NCBI GenBank assembly: GCA_964247055.1 | Contig: OZ176051.1 | Span: 1,178,001-1,242,000, forward strand | DNA length: 64,000 bases | DNA from: Paragordius varius | Taxonomy: Eukaryota; Nematomorpha | Reading direction: 5' to 3' | Shown here: in pieces, positions 1-10,606 of the stretch | Position numbering within the stretch: the stretch's first letter is position 1 | How the letters are laid out: the number at the start of each line of letters is the position of its first letter | The notes under the pieces: model-generated | The model's database searches: none | Seen by the model: only the letters and a program-made list of their open reading frames with translations | Told to the model about the DNA's origin: nothing | Program-made: the position numbers and the translations under genes

Positions 1-105
1 TACAGTTTATAACCCTAAGGGAATTAATAAAAGCGATGAAAATTTTTAAAAACCACACTGATGTTTATAGTTAAACAAAATAGAGAAAAATGTTTTAATA
101 GTAAT

Positions 106-1716
106 TTACATTCTTAATAAATCACCTAAATATTGAGGAATATGTTTAAGATGTAAAACCGCTTGTCCTTTAATCAATCCACTTTTGCCTTTTGAGGATT
201 TATGTTTCAAAAGGGATTTATTGATTTCTTTTCCTGGAAAAAATTCCTTCTTCAGTCGTTCATTATTCAATATTTCTGCTTTAATTTCGTTTATTCGGGT
301 TTCTTTGATCAGAATACGTGTTATTGATTTATAAACGTCATCACAACGATAACTAAAATATTATTTATTATGAAAATACCTAAATAGATGCATCTGTTCT
401 TTGGGCCAAAGAAATTCTTTTATAACGTGAAAATTATTGACAGATTTGCGCCCAGGATTAAAATGCATTTCACATTTATCTAAACAAACAGTTTCTTCGG
501 GTTTAACAAATGATATGGCGTTTCCGTGATTGAATGCACGGGCAGTCCTACCCACTCGATGGATATAAGAACGTTTTGTGACAGGGAAATCAAAATTAAC
601 AACATTGCAAATCTTTTGAAAATCTAAACCTCGACTGGCATGAAACTCGTCTGACTTCGCACTTTTCATGAAACTATCGTCTGCTGCTATCACGTAATCA
701 AACAGGCCCTGATTAAATTGGGTTAAAACATTAACTCTCGATAAAAGGGGCATTTCCCAATTTAGCAAGCAGCAATTGATGCCAAACAATTCCAAAAAAA
801 GTTTTAATCTATATTGATAATATTATTTTACTTGTAGCACTTTTCAATGTTGTTAACGTAAAATAGCGTTTTGCCTTTCAACAAACCAAGTTTTAACAAT
901 ATATAAGCTATTGTAAATTTTTCCTGATCGTTTTCCACTCTATAAACTTGTACATAATATAACATACTTGATAAGATATTGATTCAATTGAGGAATTGAG
1001 GTATCTAATTTATTTTGTATTAACAACTAAAGTAAAAAAATAACTTACGGGGTTATTAATCGTGTTTTGGAGAATTTTGATATTTTTATTTATCGTTGCC
1101 GATAATAAAATTAATTGAGAATTGACGAAGCGTCTAAAATTAACCAATGAATAAACTTTAAAATCAAGAATATATCTTTTTTATATCCGAACGAAAACAA
1201 TAAATCAGCCTCATCAAAAACCACGATATCAAAATGGACATCAAATGGCTTTTTAGCAATATGAGGGGGAGTGGAGATTATTATATTGGCCATTACATTA
1301 TTATTATTGTGGTCAAAAATTTCGCAAGTAATATCATTACAATAATTAAGTAATTTCTCTGTTTAAAATAATTATTAATACCTTTATAATTTGATATATT
1401 TGAATTGATAAGTCCGAAGATGGTACGATAATTAAGGCTTTATACTATTAATATATAATATAGATTTACATTTTTATTTTCAATAATGTTTTGGATTATA
1501 GGTAATATAAAGGCTCCAGTTTTCCCAGAACCGGTTGCTGCTTTAATAATCAAATTCTTCCCTACACTAATTTTATTTATGGCATTTTTCTGAATTTCTG
1601 TGGGTTTTCTCCAACCAAGTTTCGATATACCCTATCACATATACACATATAGATATAACTTTTAATAAGGAATCGTTAAATCCGAATTCACAAAAATTAC
1701 TGGGGTTACAATTCAT
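106..1716 (-). CDS. DDX56: DEAD-box RNA helicase, DDX56/Dbp9 family, 469 aa in nine exons
   Basis: ATP-dependent RNA helicase; the family works in the nucleolus on 60S ribosomal subunit assembly. Exons, read on the minus strand: 1716-1660, 1631-1470, 1444-1382, 1356-1157, 1133-1049, 1026-968, 939-832, 808-380, 352-106. Phase closes to 470 codons including TAA. The eight introns are 28, 25, 25, 23, 22, 28, 23 and 27 nt, all GT-AG. Motifs seen in order: Q motif GWRKPTEIQ, motif I AATGSGKT, Ia PSSDLSIQ, II DEAD inside VVFDEADLLFSFGY, III SAT, V SRGLDF, VI HRVGRTARA. The DEADLLFSFG context, the FNQGLFD stretch and the C-terminal YRCDD...IKE...EIKAEIL block are typical of DDX56 rather than other DEAD-box proteins. 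It is shorter than human DDX56 (547 aa). The start at 1716 was chosen because it supplies the FGFNDSLLK lead-in just before the Q motif. Confidence 0.93.
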
Positions 1717-1959
1717 AGCGTGAGCCGGGCGATAATTTATTCATACATATGCGTAAAAACATTTATTACTACATATCCTAAAATCCCAATTGCGCACATT
1801 CTGCTCCAAATAAACTTTTATAAACCTTCTGTAACACAATTCCCTCAATTTTATCATTAATTAAAATAAGAGGTGTGAGCTTTGAATAACGTTTAGGGAA
1901 AACGGATAAGCCAATTCTGATTCCCAAGTCAAATTTAATCATTTATAAATACGCCCAAA
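1717..1959. other. Upstream intergenic DNA of DDX56
   Basis: This stretch should hold the helicase promoter. It contains one 44-codon minus-strand ORF (about 1812-1946) with no recognisable similarity. I see no convincing promoter motif. Confidence 0.4.
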
Positions 1960-2385
1960 GTGATTTAGCCTTTTTTAACACTTGGATACAACACACTCAT
2001 TTCATTTCTTCGATGCAAATTTAGGTAGTTGGATACCTCAGGCTTGTTTTAAATCAAATTCAAAAAGTATGGAAGGAATAAAAACCATGGCAAAATGTTG
2101 CGCTTATATATCATTACAAAACCGATATATATAAAAAATATTATCCAAAAATACTTGATATTACTTATTTTAAGCTAAAACCGTAAAATAAAAATTTCGT
2201 CAACGTGTGAAATGGTAAAATTAAAAAATAATACAAAATAAACCGCTTTTTCTATTTCAATGTTAGATGTAATTTAAATAAATAATCAGCTTTAATTTTA
2301 CCCTTAAAATTAAATGAATACGATATATTGCAAAAATTTTGTAAAATAAAAACGGCGTCTAAGTAGTTTCACATGAAACTTTTTT
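1960..2385 (-). repeat. R2 repeat, partial inverted copy
   Basis: Reverse-complemented, this segment matches about 2545-2960 for most of its length, including shared blocks such as GCCATGGTTT, AAAGCGGTTTATTTTGTATT and TTGTATCCAAGTGTTAAA. Together with the next feature it forms a head-to-head inverted repeat of roughly 400 bp per arm. It looks like a second R2 copy that has lost its outer end. Confidence 0.7.
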
Positions 2386-2386
2386 T

Positions 2387-3101
2387 TAACATTTCGATTC
2401 AAATTGGGGTATCTAAATACCCCGGATTTTTATAAAACTACTGAAGGAAACGGTCCCAATTTAAATTTATGCTTCTATCCTGATAAATATAATATAAATA
2501 TGCCAAAATATCTTGATAAAATTTTGTTTTGAAAAAAAAAGTTCCATCTCAAACTACTTCGACGCCATTTTTATTTTACAAAATTTTTGCAAATATCGTC
2601 TTCATTTAAGTTTAAGGGTAAAACTAAAGCTAGTTTTTTATATAAATTACATCTAACATTGATAGAAATAGAAAAAGCGGTTTATTTTGTATTATATTTT
2701 AATTTTAAAATTTGACACATGTCACGTTGACGAAATTTTTACCTTTCGGTTTTAGCTCAAAATAAGTAATATCAAGTATTTTTGAATAAAAATTTTTATA
2801 TTATTCGGTTTATTAATGTTATATAATTGCAAAATTTTGCCATGGTTTAGATTCCTTCCATACTTTTATAAGTATTTGATTTTAAACAGGCCTGGGGTAT
2901 CCAACTACCCCAATTTGAATCGAAGGGCTAAAATGAGTGTATTGTATCCAAGTGTTAAACATTTTATTTAGATATTTTGGCATATTTATATAATTTTTAT
3001 TAAGATAGAAGCATAAATTTAAATTAAGACAGTTTCCTTCTTAATAATCAATTTATATTTACTGGGGTATTTAAATACCCCATTTTGAATTAAAATGTTA
3101 A
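2387..3101 (+). mobile_element. R2 foldback/MITE-like element with long terminal inverted repeats
   Basis: The left end TTAACATTTCGATTCAAATT and the right end (reverse complement TTAACATTTTAATTCAAAAT) are inverted repeats. The similarity continues inward for about 170 bp on both sides. The element is about 715 bp with no coding capacity. Three short palindromes of the form GGGGTA-n6-TACCCC lie near both ends and inside (about 2406, 2890 and 3064). A related copy lies at 22576-23105. Family unknown; the target duplication is not certain (possibly TTAA or TA). Confidence 0.7.
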
Positions 3102-4080
3102 ATTAGTCAGTTAAGCCCCACCCCGTGTAAAATTTTTTTGAAAAAATGGAAGTCTTCAAAAATTTAAGTTTGAAAGTTTCCAGAAAACCTGTGGGCTCAT
3201 TCAGTTTCAATAGTGTGCTTTTTATAATGTTTTACGAATGAGCCTAGGGTAACCAATGCCTTTTTAGAATTAGCCCCTTGTCAAGCCCCACTTAAAAAAA
3301 ATGAGTTTTATTACGTCCAAAATCATGGGCATCAAAAATAACCTGATGAATTAAATATATTCTGATAGAAAAAAGCATCAGAATTATCATAGTGGTTTGG
3401 GTTGGCCTCAACGAGTGTTATAAAAAGTTATTTACACCAAGTGCGTAATATAAAATGGTTTGAGCACATTTCTTTAAATATTTTTTTGGTGAAAGTTAAA
3501 TGCTTCATTCCAAAAATTACCACTAATCTGTATCATAAACTACCTATAAGCAAAACAATTTTTTTAAATAATCTTAATTTATGGATGTGCTGAAATTCCC
3601 AAATTTTTTTGCTTTTAAATGGGCTAGTTCTTTTAAAAATAAACGCAAAAATGACGTCTTATGAAACTATATTAAAATAATTTTTTGTAATTTGCCAGCT
3701 AAATTTACTCTTACAATCTTAACATTCATATTCAGGAAGAAAACTTTTATATAAAAATAAAAAATTATTGTTTTTTTATATTGTTGTCATGGTTAAAGTG
3801 TGTATATGAATACTGTTTTCTTCAGACTTAAATGCGCTGGAATGAAATCAAACAAAATAAGATATAAAAGTAGTGGAATTTTAACCAAAAATCCGTACAA
3901 ATCCCTTTAACTGGGTTGTTTTAACATAAATTATTTTCTGGGATCTGTACGGATTTTTGGTTGGTATTTCACTACATGTATTTGTATTAATTTACATACT
4001 TAATAATTCTGCTCATGTAAGAATTCAAACCAGATGACAAAAAAATGATAAATTAAAAAATAAATTTTAGTGATATATAA
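3102..4080. repeat. R3 repeat copy plus a 100-bp hairpin
   Basis: About 3340-3660 matches the dispersed R3 repeat (shared blocks: TCTGATAG...ATCAGA hairpin, AAGCAAAACAATTTTT, TGGGCTAGTTC, AACGCAAAAATG). At 3870-3974 two arms of about 28 bp (AACCAAAAATCCGTAC and its inverse) flank a loop of about 40 nt. An ORF at 3402-3593 is inside the repeat and is not considered a gene. Confidence 0.55.
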
Positions 4081-6806
4081 CAGGGGTGGCCAACGAGGTG
4101 ACCGCGGTCACTTTCGTGACCGCGACAACTCAAAAAGTGACCGCCTGAAAATATTTTTTTTAAAAAAATTTTATTGATTTTTTTCGGATAGTTGGCTACT
4201 TCTGAGCGAATTTAAATTTAAAATACAAAAAAATACGGTTTAAATTAAAAAAAACGTCTAAGAAAAGGGTGTAAAAAAATTATTTTATTAATTATAATTC
4301 ATATGTTTTGGAGCATTTGCATTAAAACTTAAAATCAGTCATTTCCCTTGAATATATCAAAACTTTGAGCAAAGCTTATTCATAAATCAGAAGCATAATC
4401 GTGAAGTTAGATTTGATTTGATACACCAAAAGTAGGTTTTTAAAACTTATATTTTAGAATGAGCCAAAAAAAGTTGTACAGATACAAGAAAGATTGGGAG
4501 CATGAATACTTTTTTATTATGATAAATGAAACATGCACCTGTCTAATATGCAATAGTACTGTTGCTTTGCCCAAAAAGTCAAATATTGAAAGACATTATA
4601 GATCTCTGCATCCACATTACTCCAAAAACTACCTCTTACAAACTCAAGAACGCAACATTAAAGTAAAATTAAAAGAACAATTATCCGCCTCACAAAATAG
4701 CATACTTAAATACAACAAAGACTATAAAAATGCTACGATTGCTTCATTCAAGGTAGCGGAAATACTCATTCGGAACAATAAGCCATTCCAAGATGGTGAA
4801 ATATTTAAAGAAGCCTTTATTAGCGCTTGTGATATTTTATTTGAAAATTTTGATAACAAAAATAATATTATGACAGCTATTAAAAGCATAAGCTTATCGA
4901 GAAATACCGTTATGCGCAGGGCTGAAAATATTAGTAATAATCTTGATGAAATTTTACATGAAAATATTAATAACTGTATTTTTTTTCCTTGCAACTCGAT
5001 GAGTCTACCGATTATGTTGGAATCGCCCAATTATGCATTTTTATTCGTATGATATTTAGTGATTTATCTGCAAAGGAGGAATTATTAACTATAATACCTC
5101 TCCACGAACGAACCAGAGGGCAGGATATTTTTGATTCTTTTTATAAATTTATCACAGATACGAAACTTCCCATCGTAAAACTCGCATCTATAACTACTGA
5201 TGGAGCTCCAGCTATGATTGGCGTTAACAACGGCTTTATCGCTTTATGTAAAAATCACAGTGCATTTCCCAAGTTCATTGATTACCATTGTATAATCCAT
5301 AATCAAGTTTTATGTTCAAAAGTTTAAAAATACCATCATGCAATGAACCCCTGTTTTAAAATTGTTAACGCCATTCGAACAAAAAGCTTGTCCCGCCGCC
5401 AATTTCGAATTTTGTTAAATGAGTGCGGCGTGGAATATGGAGAACTTTTATTACATACTGATGTAAGGTGGTTGAGTCGTGCCGCATTTTTAATTAGATT
5501 TAGGCAACTTTTACCACAAATAGAAATTTTTTTAGAGAAATTCTAAATTTTCATACCCTGAATTGAAAGATCAAGATTGGCTGCTTGATCTTGCATTTTT
5601 ATGCGATATCACGAAAAAATTGCATAAATTAAACATCCGATTACAAGGAAAAGATAAAACAATAATGGATATGATGGGTGCTTTAAAATCTTTTAAGGAA
5701 ACACTAACAGTAGTAGAAACACAATTAAAAAACCGAGATTTAAAACATTTTTTTAATCTGGCAGCGGTGTCTGAAAAAATAGAGAATCTCTCTTTTGAAA
5801 AATATGCAGATGATATTGGTCTGCTTATTAATGATTTTGAAAAACGATTTTCATCTATAAATAAACTTGAAGACATCGCTATTTTTTTATCATGCCCATT
5901 TAATAATAATAATAATGTTGAATATATTGCTCAAAAACTCAGCCACTTTCTTGGTGTACCAAATTTAGCAGAGTTGGAAGAGGAAATGTTAAATGCGAAA
6001 TCCATCTAAAATCATTAGGATCAGATATTATATATAAATTTATAAATAAAGATAAATACCCCATTTGGAAAACCGCTGCATTATTCAATTCTTTTTTTGG
6101 ATCCACATATTTATGTGAATCGGCTTTTTCAATTATGAATGCTATCAAAACTAAACAGAGGTCACAATTAACTAATAAACATTTAGAATCATGTTTGAGA
6201 ATTGCTTTGACTTCATTTGAACCTAATTTAGATAAACTTTCTGATTTTTTTCGCAGTCGGGCGTTTTAAATATTTTTTTCTTTATTAAATATGGATGTTT
6301 ATCGAGTTGTATTTTCGCTTAGGAAAAAGCCGATTTACTAAAAAATATGTGGATAGAATTAAAACTGATACAATTTTAATGTACTCTTATTTATGTTCAA
6401 ATTATGGTTCTAAATTGGAATGCTATTTTTTATTTCTTTTATTTTTTGTATCATAATGTATTCTCCCCTGTAATTTCAAATGCATTGTTTAAATTTTTAT
6501 ATTGTAAAATTTCATATAATAGAAATTTAATAAATAAATATTTTGAAGTGTTTTATGTTGGTTAAAAAATTAAGGTAGTTAATAACCCGTTGTCTTTTAA
6601 TTAAAATTATTTTTGTATTTGGTTGATAGATAAAAAAATTACAATTTTAAAATGGTTTAAACAAGTCACTCTAATAAGCAGGTATATACATCATTTAAAG
6701 TGTTGATTGAGTTTTTTTGATAAATATTTCTGGGTGACCGCGAACTCTTTTTTTAACAAAAAAGCCAAAAAAAAAGCTCGCGACAAAAAAAGTGTGGCCA
6801 CCCCTG
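4081..6806 (+). mobile_element. hAT DNA transposon with perfect 8-bp target duplication
   Basis: The ends are CAGGGGTGGCCA and its inverse TGGCCACCCCTG, a classic hAT terminus. The flanking 8-mers ATATATAA (4073-4080 and 6807-6814) are identical, as expected for hAT integration. Subterminal GTGACCGCG motifs recur at both ends. The interior encodes one transposase (next feature). The intact duplication and near-intact reading frames suggest a fairly recent insertion in the DNA upstream of the helicase gene. Confidence 0.95.
4459..6269 (+). pseudogene. hAT transposase (BED-finger, ZBED/GTF2IRD2-like clade), disabled
   Basis: The transposase would cut and paste the surrounding element. It starts at the ATG at 4459. 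An N-terminal BED-type finger (CLIC...HYRSLH) is followed by the hAT core with LDESTD, TTDGAPAM and YHCIIH, the HTDVRWLSR block, and a C-terminal hAT dimerisation region (FGSTYLCESAFS...LESCLRI) ending in TAA at 6267. Coding potential passes through three frame changes: near 4985 in an eight-T run, near 5540, and near 5990. There is also one in-frame TAA at 5325. This copy is therefore unlikely to make active enzyme, although nearly the full length of about 600 residues is visible. The frame changes do not coincide with intron-like signals. Confidence 0.9.
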
Positions 6807-6814
6807 ATATATAA

Positions 6815-7423
6815 ATTAATAACAAAAAATATGAATTTTAAAATTTTAATAGTAAGTTTGTAAATTAAAAAAATTATTTTAATATAGTTTCATAAAAAAA
6901 TTTTGTCTTTAAGTAAGTTAAAGGAAAAACCCGACTTTTATTCTGAGTTTTTATAAACCCTAACTGTATGATTTTAAACTATTTATAAATTATAAATATC
7001 TGTTAAAATAACAAACCATAATATCTCAAGTTTTATCATTATTTTTTAATTATCTTCCATTTTCACTTTTGGCCCAATTTTGATTTTTTCTTAATATCCA
7101 AAAACTAGGTCGTCTACAAATAAAATTTTTTGCGGCAAATGAATTCGCTGGTCAAAAGCTCTCTCATGAAAAAAAAATTTGTAGGATTTTTTTGTACACA
7201 GTGAAACATTCCAATCATATCAAACTTGATAAAAGGGTTATTGTTTAAATATTGGTTACTTTTTGTAAAATGACATTTATATTTAATTTAAACTTAAAGA
7301 CAAACAATTTGACAATTTTGAGGTGAGATAAATGCTCAGCATCATCCAATTATATAAAAGCGTTTTTATACCGTTATCACCAGGCTGCGCCCCAACAATT
7401 TTGTTTAAATTAAAATTTTTAAG
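6815..7423. other. AT-rich intergenic DNA
   Basis: No gene-like ORF, RNA gene or clear repeat end is visible. Short blocks resemble parts of R3 (for example near 7060-7120), but too weakly to draw limits. Confidence 0.35.
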
Positions 7424-7713
7424 CAGGAGTTTCCAACGTACCGCGAAAAATATGGAAAATTATTAAATGAATACAAATAATTATCAGGCTCAACTTAGAA
7501 AACTTGATATTACTTTTTCAAATTTTCTAAATAAGTTTTGTGAATTGGCAACAGACTAGCAAAATTGGTGACATAAATAGAATATATTTTTTGCCATTTA
7601 TACACAATGTTCAAAATCTACTATATTTATTAATGCATTTTTATCAATTCGGCCCGTCGAATTTTTTGAGTCAGATATACGGCTCGTTAAGCCATTTGAG
7701 TTGGAGACCCCTG
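7424..7713. mobile_element. Non-autonomous hAT-like element (290 bp)
   Basis: The left end CAGGAGTTTCCAAC pairs with the right end GTTGGAGACCCCTG (reverse complement CAGGGGTCTCCAAC), 12 of 14 positions. Flanking 8-mers TTTTTAAG and TTTTAAAC are similar but not identical, so the target duplication has decayed. There is no coding capacity. Confidence 0.6.
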
Positions 7714-7739
7714 TTTTAAACCAAAATACGCTTTAAATT

Positions 7740-8212
7740 TTCTTTTTAGATGTCATAATCTAGCATATATTAAATTGTTTTTTTTCGCGCACTCTCGGCA
7801 TTTTTGCGTGTTTTTTGGTAAACTAGCCCATTTTAGAGGGTCCAAAAATTTGGTTTTGATGCTATGTTTAAAATTTTAAATTTAATATAAATTTTTTGAT
7901 TTATATAGTTTTGGATATCTTAATTTTATTTTTTGAAACAAAATATCTAGCTCTTATTAAAATAATTATATTTAGCAGGGTATGCAATTTTCAGATTTTT
8001 CGAGATGGAGCAAATACCAGAAAAGTATATTACTTTCTTGAACTCGTAAGCCCCAAACTTAAAAGCACTATGAATACTTATACATTTTTTAAGATAAATT
8101 TAATCAGGATATTATTTTGAGTGCACTGTGTATTCCACTATAAATAAAAATTCTTATCCGAAATCTAGGAGTTTTTTTTGAATTTATTTTTTAAAAACCA
8201 GCCATTTTAGAG
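7740..8212. repeat. R3 repeat, left part (interrupted copy)
   Basis: Carries the R3 core blocks TCGCGCACTCTCGGCATTTT and AACTAGCCCATTTTAGAGGG. A second CCATTTTAG block at its right edge is broken by the hAT insertion at 8213 and continues at 10290. The ORF at 7896-8120 has no similarity I recognise. Confidence 0.5.
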
Positions 8213-10289
8213 TAAAGTGACCAGATAGGCTGTTTTTCGCAGTACAGTACTGTGTTTTCGAAAAAAAACCGCGCCACTGCCCTGACTTTTGTACTGCTTT
8301 TTGAAATAATTTTTTTTATAAATTAATTACCATTTATTTATACAAGTTTTGTTTGTAGAATTCGATAGAGTACCCTTAGTTAAAATAAATAAATGGTTTT
8401 TTTTAACTGTAAAATACTATGGCCTTTAATTTTAATATTTCATTATCTGCTCTAATTATACTTGGGTTTTGGACCGGTCAAATCGCTTATGAATGCAGCC
8501 ATTCGCGAAGTGGCGGAACTATCAATATCAGACTCCAGATTTAGGCCAACCTTTTACTCAGGGCTTCCGCAAAAGCGACCTCAAAAATAAACAAAAAATA
8601 AATTAATATTTCAGTAATTTTATCTTTTGAAAATTCATCTTGTTTCATATAAGTTTCAGCTAAATTAAATTTATTTGAGTTTCTTTAATTATAATTATCA
8701 AACGGAGAATTTTTTTATTTCCGCAACATATTATTTTTATAATTCATTATATTTGGTTTCGATTTTTTTTTTCTAAGAATTAAACAACTTTTTTATGTTT
8801 TGGGTGGGAGGGTTCCTTAATTTTTTGCTTCCTTAAACTTTAATTTTAGCCAGTTTTCTTTTTATTCTTTTGTGCATAAACATATTTATAGACCTATTTA
8901 AATTTTGGCACACACACACATAATAATTTTTTTATTAATTCCATTTTAATTTTCTTTTCCGTGCCTTTTCCTATTAACAAAATATGGACTACGGAAAAAA
9001 CAACTCACAATATATACTTTGAAAGCAAAATAGTCAAAAATACAGAAGAAATCGTGAAGCTTTTTTAGATAAAATTTCGCAAAACCATAAATTATTGGTG
9101 GGACAAATACATAAATCTGAAAAATATATATAATTTATTATTTTTAAATATTATTACTATTATAAAAAAATAATTATTTATTAATAATTATGTCACGTCA
9201 TATACCATTTATTGGGTAGGCTCAGAACTATTTGAATTATTTTTGACCTTAACACTGTAGCAAAGTCGGCATTTGAATAATTTTCTATCTAATCACCTAT
9301 CTTTTTTTCATCAACGCACAGTTTTACCTGCTGTCAAATAGTAATTTTTTCTAAAAAGCTATGGAACAGAACTTTTATAAGATCGTGTGTGAATTATTTT
9401 ATCTGCACGGCAACATCTTATAAAAAACAGATATATTGTTTCCCTCTATTTTTATTATCATATATTGGTAATTATATTGTTTTTGACAATTAGCATTTTT
9501 TAAAACAAACATACCATTATAATCTATATATTTATAAAAATGGAAAGTAGTGGCTTTGATCTATTTCCTGGAACCGGTAGATCCATTCAAATCCAATTGT
9601 CGAAAAAATATAATCATTAATGAATGCCCCGACAATAGCTTCGACCTTTTTTTGAATTAGGCCCCCAGTTCGGGCCTACCCCGTGTAAAAAACGTTTTTT
9701 TTAAAAAACAGAAGTCCACAAAAATCGTGTCTTTGAGAGAATTTTCTGGAAAACGTGTTGGACTATTCAATTCCAAATATGATTTTTGTTTACTTATTTT
9801 CTATTGCGCCGAACATAATCCGCTCGCTTTTTTAATTAAGGCCCTCTTTTTACCCGCTCCTCCCGTAAAATGCCATTTTTCCAAAAAAATTCAAAAGTAA
9901 TTGTTTGAATCTATTTTTCGCCCAAGTAAACAATATATTAGTATGAATGCACCGTTTTGAAATTCCTATGAGATCATAGCTAATAAATAATGTTTCGAAA
10001 TAATCCACATATGTGGATCATTTAATTGTCCCTTTTTTCAAATAGTTCCAGCAGTCCGAAGGTTCTCGGGCTGCGGAGCAGCACGAGATTTACGCTAGTA
10101 TTATTATATATCCATATATATAACATATGATATAATTATATGTAAATACATTTATATTAAATTTTTAATAAATTTATTGTTGTTGTTTTTTATTGTTACT
10201 AATGAGCTTATAAATAGTAACGGACAAAACCATTTAATATAAAACGCCAAAAATTCTGTTAAAAAATAGGCAAATATCTGGTCACATTA
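8213..10289. mobile_element. Non-autonomous or decayed hAT-like element with nested Helitron
   Basis: The ends TAAAGTGACCAGATA and TATCTGGTCACATTA are 15-bp inverted repeats with one mismatch. The flanks TTTTAGAG (8205-8212 and 10290-10297) are an exact 8-bp duplication, as hAT elements make. No transposase fragment is recognisable in the roughly 1.5 kb that remain once the Helitron inside (9523-10098) is discounted. Joining the flanks restores an R3 core block, which supports the boundaries. Confidence 0.75.
9523..10098 (+). mobile_element. Non-autonomous Helitron, copy 1 (576 bp)
   Basis: Starts with TCTATATATTTATAAAAATG after an A and ends with GAGATTTACGCTAG before a T, fitting the Helitron rule of 5' TC, 3' CTRR and insertion between A and T without duplication. 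A GCTGC-GGA-GCAGC hairpin lies about 14 nt before the end. This short copy lacks the internal tandem modules found in copies 2 and 4. No Rep/helicase coding sequence is present. Confidence 0.85.
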
Positions 10290-10542
10290 TTTTAGAGGGG
10301 TACAAAAACTTAAGATATTAGAGCCCATATATAACAATAAAATTTATAAAGTTTTGTACTTTTTAAATAGAGTGTGAGATGTGTTTTGATGATGCATTTA
10401 GCTTTCACCAAAATATATTATTTATCATAATATGAGTAAGTTATACGATTTTTAGATGTGGAACCACCGTGGTATTAACTTTCTCAATAGATAGGCGTAA
10501 ATCCAAAAGCTCCTTGAGAATCCTGATACATTTATCTATCAG

Positions 10543-10545
<3 letters not shown>
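10290..10545. repeat. R3 repeat, right part, with CTGATA...TATCAG hairpin
   Basis: Continues the R3 copy interrupted at 8212. It ends near CCTGATACATTTATCTATCAG, a hairpin also seen at about 3352 and 31650 in other R3 copies. Confidence 0.5.

Positions 10546-10605
<60 letters not shown>
10546..10605. repeat. (TA)n microsatellite
   Basis: About 60 bp of almost pure TA repeats, directly at the 3' boundary of Helitron copy 2. Confidence 0.95.

Positions 10606-10606
<1 letters not shown>

Noticed and set aside
106-1716. Ciliate origin (Paramecium-like 25-nt introns)
   Set aside because: TAA ends DDX56, CEBPZ, TRF2 and IF1 exactly at family C-termini, and TRF2 and a PH/C2/RasGAP protein are animal genes.
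1812-1946. 44-codon minus-strand ORF upstream of DDX56 as its first exon
   Set aside because: The ATG at 1716 supplies the conserved lead-in to the Q motif with a 28-nt intron; the upstream ORF does not resemble the family.
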